The notes: generated from the sequence alone by a model not told the origin. 40,126 nt of DNA from Euperipatoides rowelli (GCA_003024985.2 PXIH01S0002695.1), one strand, 5' to 3'; counted from the first letter of the stretch, positions 16,562-25,285 are shown. Translations and numbers: made by a program.

Positions 16562-16588
16562 TTATACATTTTCATTGATAATGTATAA
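16562..16588 (+). repeat. Perfect 9-bp inverted repeat upstream of arcB
   Basis: TTATACATT (16562-16570) and AATGTATAA (16580-16588) are exact reverse complements separated by nine bases, so the arm centres are 18 bases apart. The right arm covers most of a TATAAT (16584-16589), and the arcB Shine-Dalgarno AAGGAG starts six bases further on. It may be an operator for a dimeric regulator or a hairpin in the arcB leader. It does not look like the ARG box (TGAAT-N4-ATTCA). Confidence 0.55.
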
Positions 16589-16607
16589 TTATTAAGGAGT
16601 GTTTATT

Positions 16608-17630
16608 ATGTTAAATTTAAAGGGAAGAGATTTTCTTACATTAAAAGATTATTCTCCAGAGGAAATTTTGTATCTTATTGACTTATCAAAAAAGTTGAAA
16701 AATAAAAAGAAATCAGGAAAAAAAGATAACTTACTTAATGGTAAGAATATAGTAATAATTTTTGAAAAGACATCTACAAGAACAAGATGTGCTTTTGAAG
16801 TAGGTGCTTACGATGAGGGTGCTTGTGTTACTTACATAGGACCTAATGATTCTCAGTTTGGTAAGAAAGAATCTGTTGAGGATAGTGCTGAAGTTTTTGC
16901 AAGATATTATGATGGAATAGAATACAGAGGAGCAGCACATACAATAGTAGAGGATTTAGCAAAGTACTCCAGTGTTCCTGTATGGAATGGGTTAACAGAT
17001 AGTTATCATCCAACTCAAATACTCTGTGATTTTTTAACAGTATCAGAGCATGTTAAGAAGCCTTTTCATAAAATTAAATTTGTTTATGCTGGTGATGCCA
17101 GAAGTAATATGGGAAATTCACTACTAATTGGGGCAACTAAGGTTGGTATGCATTTTGTCTCTTATGCTCCAAAAGAATTATTCCCAGCTGAGGACTTAGT
17201 TGCTGAAATGAAGGAACTTGCAAAAAAAACAGGAGCTGTTATTGAACTTACTAGTGATATAAATAAGCTTGAGGGTGCTGATGTTGTTTATACAGATGTG
17301 TGGGTGTCAATGGGAGAAACTAACTGGGGGGAAAGAATTAAACTTTTAAGATCTTACCAAGTAAGCATGGATTTAATGAAAAAAACAAAAAATGATAATG
17401 TTATTTTCTTACATTGTTTGCCTGCTTTTCATGATTTGAAGACTAAAGTGGGAAAAGAGATGGAAGAAAAATTTAATGTTAAAGAGATGGAAGTTACAGA
17501 TGAAGTATTTAGAAGTAAAGCTTCAAAGGTGTTTGATCAAGCAGAAAATAGAATGCATACTATTAAGGCTGTTATGTTGGCTACCTTAATTGATAGTTCT
17601 GAACTTGAAAAGTCTGTAAAGGGTTATTAA
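16608..17630 (+). CDS. arcB: Ornithine carbamoyltransferase (catabolic type, arginine deiminase pathway)
   Basis: ArcB interconverts citrulline + phosphate and ornithine + carbamoyl phosphate. The 340 residues from the ATG at 16608 are full length. The carbamoyl-phosphate loop STRTR is at 56-60, HPTQ at 134-137 and the ornithine-site HCLP at 269-272 (FLHCLPAFHDLKTK). VWVSMGE also fits the family. A GTG nine bases upstream is in frame but lies inside the Shine-Dalgarno AAGGAG, so I chose the ATG. Borrelia makes no arginine, so the catabolic role is likelier; ornithine is also a peptidoglycan component in this genus. arcA and arcD are not in the window. An inverted repeat sits just upstream, and an M20 peptidase follows after 35 bases. 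In B. burgdorferi arcB lies elsewhere (BB0842, from memory), so this location is notable. Confidence 0.93.
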   Translation: MLNLKGRDFLTLKDYSPEEILYLIDLSKKLKNKKKSGKKDNLLNGKNIVIIFEKTSTRTRCAFEVGAYDEGACVTYIGPNDSQFGKKESVEDSAEVFARYYDGIEYRGAAHTIVEDLAKYSSVPVWNGLTDSYHPTQILCDFLTVSEHVKKPFHKIKFVYAGDARSNMGNSLLIGATKVGMHFVSYAPKELFPAEDLVAEMKELAKKTGAVIELTSDINKLEGADVVYTDVWVSMGETNWGERIKLLRSYQVSMDLMKKTKNDNVIFLHCLPAFHDLKTKVGKEMEEKFNVKEMEVTDEVFRSKASKVFDQAENRMHTIKAVMLATLIDSSELEKSVKGY

Positions 17631-17665
17631 AAGATAATAATTTGGATTTATAAGTAATTAAGTAT

Positions 17666-19024
17666 ATGATCATAGAACAAAAATTAAGGAAAAATTTTTA
17701 TAATGATCTAGAAAAATTAGTTAGTATAGAGAGTGTATTAAGTTCTCCAAGGTTAAACAAGCCATTTGGAGAACAAATTGATAAAGTATTAGACGAAACA
17801 TTAAATATTTGTGAAGAAATAGGATTTAAAGTTCATAAAGATGTAGATGGTTTTTATGGTTTTGCTGAAATTGGAACTGGGCCAGAACTTATTGGTATAT
17901 TATGTCACTTAGATGTAGTTGGAGTAGGTGATCCTACAAAATGGGATGGCAATCCTTGTAGTTTAAATTTTAAGGAAGGCAAAGTAATAGGGCGAGGTGT
18001 TTTAGATAATAAAGGTCCTACTGTTGCTTGTATACATGCTATTAAACTTCTTATAGAAGAAAAAATTCGTTTTAAGAGAAGATATAGGATCATTTTTGGT
18101 TTATCTGAAGAGACTACCTGGAAATGTATTAAAAGATATAAGCTCCAAGAAGAGCTTCCTATTTTTGCATTTGTTCCAGATTCTAAGTTTCCTGTCACAA
18201 CTGTAGAAAAAGGTCTTGTGAGATTTGATGTTATCTCTAGAACTGACTTAAACCTTGATCTTGAAGTAGGAACTGCATATAACGTAATTCCAGACGAGAG
18301 CTGTTTGCATTTAGAGGGTATTAGGAAAGATGATCTTAGATTGCTTTTAGATGATATACATAAGTATAGGATTAAATATGAGTTTTTAGGAGACAAGATA
18401 TTTTTATATGGATTGTCTGCTCATGCATCAAGACCAGAATTAGCCATAAATGTAGCTAGTTATACTTTAAATCTTTTAAGCAAATTGGGATATAAGGGAG
18501 CAATAATCGACTTTTTTAATGAGAAAATTGGCTTTGACTTGCATGGAGAGAGTTTATTTGGAAAGGTCTTAGGAAATAAAAAAACAGGACCTTTAACAGT
18601 TACCTTAACAAAAATTAAATTTACAAAGAATAAAGTACAAATCTTGTCTTTTGATATGAGAATTCCTGTAGGTTTTGTAAAGGAAGAGTTAGTTTCAAGG
18701 TTAAAAACAGTTTTAAAAGCTTATTGTTTAGATTATTATGAGATATTAGCTTCTAATCCTCTTGAGTTGAGTTCTAAAAGTAAATTTATAACATTGTTGG
18801 TGGATGCTTATAGAGAGATTTCAAAAGATATAAGCAGCATGCCTCAATCTTCCGCTGCTTTAACTTATGCAAGGGCATTAAAAAACTGTGTTGCATTTGG
18901 CCCATGTATTCCTTCAACAAATAGAAGTAGTGTACATCAAGTTAATGAGTATATGTTCGAAAAGGAATTGCTTAATCTTATTTTAATATATAAACATGCG
19001 TTAAAAAAAATAAATTACCAGTAG
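17666..19024 (+). CDS. M20-family dipeptidase (PepV/ArcT-like)
   Basis: This is a zinc-dependent cytosolic dipeptidase of 452 residues, the usual size for PepV-type enzymes. Metal and catalytic residues can be read in order: His81 (CHLDVVGVGDPTKWDGNP), Asp114 (IGRGVLDNKGPT), the Glu pair at 148-149 (GLSEETTWKC), Asp172 (VPDSKFPVTTVEKG) and a C-terminal His (SSVHQVNEYM). A central lid domain is present (about 180-330). Peptidases of this family are found next to arginine deiminase genes in streptococci (arcT), so arcB plus this gene may be a fragment of such an operon, feeding amino acids from imported peptides. No clear Shine-Dalgarno precedes the ATG. The last codons and TAG stop overlap the 3' end of tRNA-Leu on the opposite strand by 9 bases. 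Confidence 0.88.
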   Translation: MIIEQKLRKNFYNDLEKLVSIESVLSSPRLNKPFGEQIDKVLDETLNICEEIGFKVHKDVDGFYGFAEIGTGPELIGILCHLDVVGVGDPTKWDGNPCSLNFKEGKVIGRGVLDNKGPTVACIHAIKLLIEEKIRFKRRYRIIFGLSEETTWKCIKRYKLQEELPIFAFVPDSKFPVTTVEKGLVRFDVISRTDLNLDLEVGTAYNVIPDESCLHLEGIRKDDLRLLLDDIHKYRIKYEFLGDKIFLYGLSAHASRPELAINVASYTLNLLSKLGYKGAIIDFFNEKIGFDLHGESLFGKVLGNKKTGPLTVTLTKIKFTKNKVQILSFDMRIPVGFVKEELVSRLKTVLKAYCLDYYEILASNPLELSSKSKFITLLVDAYREISKDISSMPQSSAALTYARALKNCVAFGPCIPSTNRSSVHQVNEYMFEKELLNLILIYKHALKKINYQ

Positions 19025-19097
19025 TCGGACTTGAACCGACATAAGAAAATCTTATCAGATTTTGAGTCTGACGCGTCTACCATTCCGCCATACTGGT
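19016..19097 (-). tRNA. tRNA-Leu (anticodon CAA)
   Basis: An 82-base cloverleaf lies on the minus strand. Acceptor ACCAGTA pairs with TACTGGT and the discriminator is A. The anticodon stem TCAGA/TCTGA encloses CTCAAAA, giving anticodon CAA. There is a long variable arm (TAAGA/TCTTA), typical of class II leucine tRNAs. The T stem is GTCGG/CCGAC with loop TTCAAGT. CCA is not encoded. The gene begins 13 bases after the pyrH stop on the same strand, so it is probably cut from a pyrH-tRNA transcript. Confidence 0.95.
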
Positions 19098-19110
19098 ATT
19101 GTTTTATTTA

Positions 19111-19800
19111 CTATAGCACAATAGAACCCAAGAAGTCATCTTGCTTGTTTAAGATTTTTTCAAAATTTGCAAGATCATGTCCATTTGCAACATATAAAGT
19201 TAATTTTAGAGTTTTTGCAAGTTTTGTAGCTATTGGGTCAAAGGGTAAGTTTAAACCCGGTTCCCATTTATTCCCTACAATATTTTCAAATTCATCCCAC
19301 TTTAATTTGCTTAAAGGCTTAGCTTGTTTGGACTTGTTTGGATTTTTGTCATAAATTTGTTTTATGTTAGTTAGATTAATTATTTCATGTATATTGTATC
19401 TTTCTGCAAATTTTGTTGCAACGTAATCGGTTGAGAATCCTGGTTTCCAACCTGAAGATATTAAAATATTACCTGTAAAACTAAGATTTTGGGTAGGATC
19501 TGTAGCGACTTCATCTAAACATAAAGGTTTCATTATTATTTGTATAAGTGCTGCATTAAGCTTTGTAGCCATAATTCCTAGCATGTCAAGATCAAAGCTA
19601 TTGTAATCTTTGTTGTTCATTTTTTTATATGATTTTTGGTATTCTCTTGCAATCTTACCTCCTCCTATTATTAGGATTATTTTCCTTGTGTTGTCTTTTT
19701 TAATCCAATTGAATATTATGTTTTTCAAATTTTTTAAATAGTCAACATCAATTTTTCCTGGATTGATAATTGAACCACCAAGACTAATTATTTTAAACAT
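19111..19800 (-). CDS. pyrH: UMP kinase, archaeal-like short type
   Basis: The enzyme phosphorylates UMP to UDP with ATP. The 229 residues belong to the amino-acid-kinase fold: SLGGSIINPG at the N-terminus (phosphate loop), LIIGGGKIAREYQ, then DMLGIMATKLNAALIQ and, toward the C-terminus, NLTNIKQIYDKNPNKSKQAKPL with the nucleotide-binding lysine region, followed by PFDPIATKLAKT. The short N-terminus and the spacing look closer to the archaeal-type UMP kinases, as in other spirochaetes. A strong ribosome site AAGGAG precedes the ATG. tRNA-Leu follows at 13 bases. It matches BB0571 by position. Confidence 0.9.
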   Translation of the reverse strand: MFKIISLGGSIINPGKIDVDYLKNLKNIIFNWIKKDNTRKIILIIGGGKIAREYQKSYKKMNNKDYNSFDLDMLGIMATKLNAALIQIIMKPLCLDEVATDPTQNLSFTGNILISSGWKPGFSTDYVATKFAERYNIHEIINLTNIKQIYDKNPNKSKQAKPLSKLKWDEFENIVGNKWEPGLNLPFDPIATKLAKTLKLTLYVANGHDLANFEKILNKQDDFLGSIVL

Positions 19801-19939
19801 ACTTACTCCTTAGATCTTAGCTTGAAATTAATTACAGTCTACATGCCTTATAATTGTAAATTATTTTTTTATAAATTATAATTAAGCTTATTAGTTTTTT
19901 TATTAATTTAGTATCTTTAATAGTTAAAGAGGAAGTATT

Positions 19940-21004
19940 GTGTATAAGTATAAGGTATCCATAATTATATGTTTTTTCAATTCTGCAAAAACATTAGAAA
20001 TTATAATTAAAGATGCTCTAAATCAGACATTAAAAGATAAAGAAATCATTTTAGTAAATGATGGCTCTTATGATTCAAGTTTAGAAATAGCACAAAAGTA
20101 TGAAAAAAACTATGAGTATATTAAAGTTATTAGTCAAAAGAATAGTTCTGTAAGTTATGCTAAAAATGTAGGCCTAGAACATGCTCAAGGAGAATATGTA
20201 ATTTTTTGGGATAGTGATGATACTGTTGAGAGTACTATGCTTGAAGTTCTTTATAATAGAGCAAAAGCAGATAAGTCCGATATAATATGTTCTCAATATT
20301 ATATGTGTTTTGAAACTATCAATGTCATAAGGAAATCAGCATTGCCTTTCCCTACTTATCCGATTTCTGGTGTAGAAGCCTTTGAGAACTTAATTTCTAC
20401 TCTTTTTGCAAGTTTTTCCAAGAGGTCTTATGTTACTGGATCTAACTGGGATAAACTCATAAGAAAAGATTTGTTGGTTAAAAATGGTATTGTATATGAA
20501 AGTTCACTATTAGAAGATATTATATTGTTGATAAGCTTATTATTAAAGGCTAGAAAGGTTTCTTTTGTAAATAGTTATTTTTATACATATTATCTAAGAG
20601 GATGTTCTTTAAGTTCTACAATTAGTGCCATTAAGAAAATTTCTCAAACTTTAAGCAGTATTGAGAATACTCTTAGACGAGAAGGACTTTTTGATAGATA
20701 TAAAAAATTATATGAGAAATTCTATTTACAATTTTATTTTTTTGTATCTTTTAAGCAAATATATGTAATAGCTTTTCATATTTCTGATAGGATTTTATAT
20801 AAGGCTTATAAAAAAAAGCTTATTTCAGTATTAGATGAGATTAAGTATTCTGAGACTTTTCAAATTTACTATAGAAATATAAAATCGTGTGGTTTTAAAG
20901 GAATTCCATTCTTTTCTAGGTTAATGTTAAAAATTTGGAAAATAAATTCTAGGTTATATGTTAATTTTTCAATTTTTATATATCAATATTTTTTAAAAAA
21001 CTAA
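19940..21004 (+). CDS. Family 2 glycosyltransferase
   Basis: The protein transfers a sugar from a nucleotide donor, with GT-A fold and probable retention near the membrane. The N-terminus KVSIIICFFNSAKTLEIIIKDALNQTLKDKEIILVNDGSYDSS is the classical GT2 start, with the donor-binding VNDGS. The metal-binding DXD lies in VIFWDSDDTVES. The 354 residues include a C-terminal part of unknown specificity. The start is GTG at 19940 behind AGAGGAAG. Acceptor and sugar cannot be deduced; Borrelia surface glycolipids are one option. It matches BB0572 (annotated lgtD in some genomes, from memory). Confidence 0.88.
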   Translation: MYKYKVSIIICFFNSAKTLEIIIKDALNQTLKDKEIILVNDGSYDSSLEIAQKYEKNYEYIKVISQKNSSVSYAKNVGLEHAQGEYVIFWDSDDTVESTMLEVLYNRAKADKSDIICSQYYMCFETINVIRKSALPFPTYPISGVEAFENLISTLFASFSKRSYVTGSNWDKLIRKDLLVKNGIVYESSLLEDIILLISLLLKARKVSFVNSYFYTYYLRGCSLSSTISAIKKISQTLSSIENTLRREGLFDRYKKLYEKFYLQFYFFVSFKQIYVIAFHISDRILYKAYKKKLISVLDEIKYSETFQIYYRNIKSCGFKGIPFFSRLMLKIWKINSRLYVNFSIFIYQYFLKN

Positions 21005-21146
21005 CAAGTAATTTTATGTATTTTTTAGTAATTAATAAAGGTTATAAAAAAATTCTAGTGAGAGCATTTGTTTGTAGGTCATAATATGTATAAATCAATG
21101 TATTATATTTGTTGTCCTGTTATTAAACTTTAGGGGGGAAAGTGGT

Positions 21147-21959
21147 GTGATGGATATTAAAGTTTCTAATATGTCATTTTCTTATGGTGAAAACAAACTT
21201 TACGACAATATTAATATGAGTATTTTTGATCCTGAAGTACATTTACTTTTGGGCAAGAATGGGATGGGAAAAACAACGCTTTTAAAGCTTATTAGTGGAC
21301 TATTAAATCCTCAAAAAGGTGAGATTACTATTAATAAAAAAACATCTTTTCCCAGAAAGGTTTTAAATCTTGTGGATTTGTTTTTTGTTCCAGAAGAATT
21401 TAAGATGCCAAATATTTCTTTGAATGATTATTACAAGTCATTATCAAGATTTTATCCTAATTTTAATAAAGATAAATTTTTTGTATATTTAGAAAATTTT
21501 GAATTGCCTAGAAACTTTCATTTTGAAAAATCTTCTTTTGGTCAGAAGAAAAAAGCATTAATTGCTTTTGCTTTAGCTGCGCATGTTTCTTTTTTAGTGC
21601 TAGATGAGCCTACTAATGGACTTGATATTGTGGCAAAGAATGTATTTAGATCTCTATTGAGAAATATTGAAGAAGTAACGGTATTTGTTACAGGCCATAA
21701 TATTAGGGATCTAAAAGATATAGTAGATAATTTAATTATTATAGAAAATGGTAATATTATTTTTAAAGATAGTTTGGATAACATTAATAGAAATTATATA
21801 ATAAAAAATGTCCAACAATTAATAGGTTCAGAGCTTTACTATGAACCTTATGAGATTGGATTTAAAGCTCTTTACAAGGAAAGTAATGCTGTTAGTAAAG
21901 AATTCGATCTCGAATTCTTTTTTCTATATGTAGTTAATAAAATAAAAGGGGGGTTGTGA
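21147..21959 (+). CDS. ABC transporter ATP-binding protein
   Basis: The 270 residues show Walker A (LLGKNGMGKTTLLKLI), a divergent signature (SSFGQKKKALIAFALA in place of LSGGQ), Walker B (FLVLDEPTNGLD) and the H loop (VFVTGHNI). It powers the permease encoded next. GTG at 21147 and ATG at 21150 are adjacent behind GGGGGGA; either may be used, and ATG gives 269 residues. The type resembles ABC-2 exporters with a separate membrane protein. The stop overlaps the permease start by 4 bases (GTGA). Substrate unknown. It matches BB0573 by position. Confidence 0.9.
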   Translation: MMDIKVSNMSFSYGENKLYDNINMSIFDPEVHLLLGKNGMGKTTLLKLISGLLNPQKGEITINKKTSFPRKVLNLVDLFFVPEEFKMPNISLNDYYKSLSRFYPNFNKDKFFVYLENFELPRNFHFEKSSFGQKKKALIAFALAAHVSFLVLDEPTNGLDIVAKNVFRSLLRNIEEVTVFVTGHNIRDLKDIVDNLIIIENGNIIFKDSLDNINRNYIIKNVQQLIGSELYYEPYEIGFKALYKESNAVSKEFDLEFFFLYVVNKIKGGL

Positions 21960-22717
21960 TTTTTAACATAGAAAGATTCTTTAATTTATTTTATTTTGAC
22001 TGGGTTAATAATAAAAGAACTTATTTTTTATTTACTTTTTCTATTATGATATTCTTTTTGGTTTTATGTTTATTACTCAATGCTCTAGCTTTTCAGTATT
22101 ATGATTTTCATAATTTATTATATTTATCTGTTCTTTACTCTATTCTTGTGCTATTGGGTATGATATCTCTAATTGATAATTTAAAACCTGTACATAATCC
22201 ATTGAAGAGTATTTTTTATTTAACTATTCCAGTTTCTTCCTTGGAAAGATATATTTTTTTGTTAGTAAAGTTTTTAGTAGTATATCCTATTGTGCTACTA
22301 ACAATATGTTTTATTTGTTTAAATCTTGCTATATTAATATGTAATATTTTATTTCCAATTTTTAGTAGTCCATATTTTCATTTAATTAATATTTACGACT
22401 ATAATAATTTATTATTATATGCAAGATATATAGAAATAATTTCAATTTACTTTTTAGGAACTTTAATTTTTAAAAAACTGGTATGGTTAAAAACCGTGAC
22501 TTTACTTTTTTTTTCATCATTTTTGTATTCGTTAGTGTTTCAAATTGTTTTTTTTATTATCAATAATGTTGTATTAGTAAATGCTATTGATAGTAAATAT
22601 TTATATGAGTATATCTTAGCTAGGATGTGGGATTTTAATTTTGCAAGATGTGTTCTGATATTATTTTTATGTATAGCTTCGTATTTTAAGTTAGAAGAGT
22701 TGGAGATTATGGGATAA
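21956..22717 (+). CDS. ABC transporter membrane protein
   Basis: The 253 residues contain about six hydrophobic helices (for example FTFSIMIFFLVLCLLLNALA, YSILVLLGMISLI and YPIVLLTICFICLNLAILIC), consistent with an ABC-2-type permease. It is translationally coupled to the ATPase gene: the GTG start overlaps its TGA stop. There is no substrate motif. A tiny ORF for a membrane peptide follows after 3 bases. It matches BB0574 by position. Confidence 0.8.
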   Translation: MIFNIERFFNLFYFDWVNNKRTYFLFTFSIMIFFLVLCLLLNALAFQYYDFHNLLYLSVLYSILVLLGMISLIDNLKPVHNPLKSIFYLTIPVSSLERYIFLLVKFLVVYPIVLLTICFICLNLAILICNILFPIFSSPYFHLINIYDYNNLLLYARYIEIISIYFLGTLIFKKLVWLKTVTLLFFSSFLYSLVFQIVFFIINNVVLVNAIDSKYLYEYILARMWDFNFARCVLILFLCIASYFKLEELEIMG

Positions 22718-22720
22718 ACT

Positions 22721-22810
22721 ATGAAACAAAGCAATAGAATAATTTTAATAGGTATAGCATTATTTTTTATATTAAGTTTTATAGACTTTTACTTGTTATA
22801 TAGAAATTAA
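22721..22810 (+). CDS. Possible 29-residue single-span membrane peptide
   Basis: The ORF begins MKQSNRIILIGIALFFILSF and ends in IDFYLLYRN. A charged N-terminus is followed by about 20 hydrophobic residues and a short polar tail, the usual look of bacterial membrane micropeptides. The ATG is 3 bases after the permease stop, with GGGA six bases upstream. It could be a subunit or regulator of the ABC transporter. Chance cannot be excluded because short hydrophobic ORFs are common in AT-rich DNA. Confidence 0.45.
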   Translation: MKQSNRIILIGIALFFILSFIDFYLLYRN

Positions 22811-22866
22811 CTATAATGATAATCTTAAAGAATTTGTGTACATAATTCGAAAGCTAGGTAAGTTTT

Positions 22867-24480
22867 ATGAAAAGTAAATTGAAGTTTTTAGTGATTACAG
22901 GTGGTGTCATTTCTGGACTGGGTAAAGGTATTGCTAGTGCTAGTATTGCAAGACTTTTTAGAGATGATTTTAATATAACTCCAATTAAGTGTGATGGGTA
23001 TCTTAATACAGATCCAGGCACAATAAACCCAATTGAGCATGGTGAGGTATTTGTTCTTGCTGATGGTGGTGAGGTGGATATGGATTTTGGACATTATGAG
23101 AGATTTTTGAATCTTAATGCTAAGTCCAGTTGGAATATTACCATGGGTAAGATATATAAACGTATTATTGACAATGAGAGAGAAGGTAAATATTTAGGCC
23201 GAACAGTTCAATTAATTCCTCATGTTACAGATGAGATTAAAAGAACGATATTTGAAATAGCTCATAATGAGGGTAGTGAGATAATTTTTATTGAAATTGG
23301 TGGCACTGTAGGAGATATGGAAAATATTTTATTTATAGAGACTGTTCGTCAAATAAAGCGTGAAGTTAAAAAAGAAAATATTGCATTTATACATTTAACA
23401 TATGTGCCAATTCTAAATGGAATTGGTGAACAAAAATCAAAACCAACTCAACAAAGTGTTAAGACCTTAAATGAAGCTGGAATTTTTCCCGACTTAATAG
23501 TCGTTAGAAGTCAAAGATATTTGACGGATCACTTAAGGCACAAAATAGCAATGTTTTGTAATGTTGATCCAGCTTGCATAATTAATAATATTAATGCAAA
23601 AACAATATACGAAGTCCCAATATCTTTTTATGAGCAGAATGTACATAATATACTTGCAGAACAATTACAAATTAAAGTTGATCCTAAAGTCAATGAGCTT
23701 GGTGATTTAGTAAAGTGTATAAAGAATAATTTGGAAAGTCCTACTAAAGTTGTAAAAATTGCCCTTTGTGGAAAATATGTAGACCTGGAAGATTCTTATG
23801 CTAGCATATATGAAGCATTGTTGCATGTATCTGCTAATTTGAATGTATTAGTAACTGTTTCAATTTTTGATAGTATAAATTTAAATGATGATAATGTATA
23901 TGATAATTTAAAAGATTTTGTCGGTGTGATAGTGCCTGGTGGTTTTGGTTCAAAGGGTTTTGAAGGGAAAATTAGTGTAATTAAATATGTAAGAGAAAAT
24001 AACATTCCTTTCTTAGGAATATGCCTTGGTATGCAGCTAGCTGTTATTGAATTTGCAAGAAATGTTTGTGGTATTGTAGATGCAAATACAGAAGAAGTAG
24101 AAACTATAGATCTAGAGAATAAAAATTTGGTAATTCATCTTTTGCCAGAACAAAGAGACATTACTACTAAGGGTGCAACAATGAGACTTGGAGATTATGA
24201 ACTTAATATTCAAAGGGATACCAAAACTTTTGAGCTTTATGGACAAACACAAGTCACTGAGAGATTTAGACATCGATTAGAAGTGAATAATGAGTATTTA
24301 GGAACTTTTCAAGAACATGGCTTAGTAGTTTCTGGTCGTTCTAAGGATAATAAAATAGTAAAAATGATTGAACTCCCAAAAAATAAGTTTTTCATAGGTT
24401 GTCAGTTTCATCCTGAGTTAACTTCAAGAATAGAAAACCCTTCAAAGCTTTTTATGGGCTTGATTAAAGCTTGTCTTTGA
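22867..24480 (+). CDS. pyrG: CTP synthase
   Basis: The enzyme makes CTP from UTP with glutamine or ammonia. The 537 residues are full length. The N-terminal synthase domain has the P loop [19 protein letters not shown], then [23 protein letters not shown] and [11 protein letters not shown]. The C-terminal class I glutaminase domain carries the oxyanion segment [13 protein letters not shown], the nucleophile Cys386 (FLGICLGMQ) and the His/Glu pair in [10 protein letters not shown]. All key residues are intact. It follows the ABC genes by about 56 bases. It matches BB0575 by position. Confidence 0.97.
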   Translation: MKSKLKFLVITGGVISGLGKGIASASIARLFRDDFNITPIKCDGYLNTDPGTINPIEHGEVFVLADGGEVDMDFGHYERFLNLNAKSSWNITMGKIYKRIIDNEREGKYLGRTVQLIPHVTDEIKRTIFEIAHNEGSEIIFIEIGGTVGDMENILFIETVRQIKREVKKENIAFIHLTYVPILNGIGEQKSKPTQQSVKTLNEAGIFPDLIVVRSQRYLTDHLRHKIAMFCNVDPACIINNINAKTIYEVPISFYEQNVHNILAEQLQIKVDPKVNELGDLVKCIKNNLESPTKVVKIALCGKYVDLEDSYASIYEALLHVSANLNVLVTVSIFDSINLNDDNVYDNLKDFVGVIVPGGFGSKGFEGKISVIKYVRENNIPFLGICLGMQLAVIEFARNVCGIVDANTEEVETIDLENKNLVIHLLPEQRDITTKGATMRLGDYELNIQRDTKTFELYGQTQVTERFRHRLEVNNEYLGTFQEHGLVVSGRSKDNKIVKMIELPKNKFFIGCQFHPELTSRIENPSKLFMGLIKACL

Positions 24481-24494
24481 ATATAACAAATTAC

Positions 24495-24510
24495 TGTTAT
24501 TGCAATAACA
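24495..24510. repeat. Perfect 16-bp palindrome after pyrG
   Basis: TGTTATTGCAATAACA reads the same on both strands. It lies 15 bases after the pyrG stop and has no T-run behind it, so it makes a poor terminator. It could be a protein site for the next gene, 174 bases away. The rest of the 24481-24683 gap is AT-rich and holds only the promoter below. Confidence 0.45.
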
Positions 24511-24627
24511 AAGTATATTTATATAAAAAATATATTTTAAAACTCATTAATATCTTTAAAATGTTAAATTTTTATTAGGATAAGTATTGTATTTATAGTT
24601 TATTAATTAAAAAATTCATGCTGTTTG

Positions 24628-24655
24628 TTGTGAACTATAATGTTATGTTTATAAT
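24628..24655 (+). promoter_or_regulatory. Promoter for the 24684 gene
   Basis: TTGTGA (24628-24633) and a perfect TATAAT (24650-24655) are 16 bases apart. A second TATAAT lies at 24636-24641. A strong Shine-Dalgarno (AGGAGG) precedes the ATG at 24684. Confidence 0.55.
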
Positions 24656-24683
24656 GGTAATGTGTGTCGTTAGGAGGTAAGGT

Positions 24684-25265
24684 ATGGAAAGTAAAGACTT
24701 AAGAAGAATAGTTATAATGAGGCGACTTGTTAAATATTTTTTTGATGAAATTAAGTATAGATTAAAATTACCTTGTTTAAGGGCTGGAAACAGAGAAATG
24801 AGTACTAAGTACATAGTACTTAATCTTTTTAGAAAAATAGTTAATCTTCCTTTTTATAAACAGTACGAGATAGAGGAACAATTAGCTCTTGAAACAATGA
24901 AAAGGACTATTACTCCAGATGCAGCGGTTGTGAGACTAGATTACGATCTAACTTGTGTTGTTATTGGTTCAATTGAAGCAACTTCAAATAATGTGAATTT
25001 ATATTATGAGCTAGAAAGAGAAAATTTAAAATATAAAAGAAGTAATACTTTCTTTTGGCAACCAGGTAGAGTGATTCTTTATCAAGATGATAATATATAT
25101 GAAATGTTGTTTGAGGATATTTTTTTATTTGACAATAATTTTAATTTACCAAAGGTAAAAGCTAAAATAGAAGAGTTTATAGAAATTATAATTAGATTTT
25201 TTGCTTACAAAAAGCCTCTTTTTCAGTACGATGAATATCGTGAAAAATATTTTTTAATTAAGTAA
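24684..25265 (+). CDS. Conserved-position protein of unknown function
   Basis: The 193 residues form a basic N-terminus (RRIVIMRRLVKYFFDEIKYRLKL), a middle with alternating strands (AAVVRLDYDLTCVVIGSIEATSNNVNLYYEL, FFWQPGRVILYQDDNIYEMLFEDIFLF) and a helical C-terminus. There is no signal peptide or membrane segment and no motif I can name. The strong ribosome site AGGAGG and its own promoter support it as a real gene. It stands alone between pyrG and the Cu ATPase and probably corresponds to BB0576 or BB0577. No function is proposed. Confidence 0.8.
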   Translation: MESKDLRRIVIMRRLVKYFFDEIKYRLKLPCLRAGNREMSTKYIVLNLFRKIVNLPFYKQYEIEEQLALETMKRTITPDAAVVRLDYDLTCVVIGSIEATSNNVNLYYELERENLKYKRSNTFFWQPGRVILYQDDNIYEMLFEDIFLFDNNFNLPKVKAKIEEFIEIIIRFFAYKKPLFQYDEYREKYFLIK

Positions 25266-25285
25266 CATTCTAACTAGCTATTGAT

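Noticed and set aside
16599-16601. GTG as start of arcB
   Set aside because: The GTG overlaps the Shine-Dalgarno AAGGAG; the ATG at 16608 is correctly spaced.
17905-18396. Minus-strand ORF of 163 codons inside the M20 peptidase gene
   Set aside because: It is a shadow frame opposite conserved catalytic motifs.
19031-19354. Plus-strand ORF of 107 codons
   Set aside because: It runs antisense through tRNA-Leu and the 3' half of pyrH, both clearly real, and has no motif or ribosome site.
24495-24510. Intrinsic terminator of pyrG
   Set aside because: The palindrome has no loop and no following T-run, so it is listed as a repeat only.
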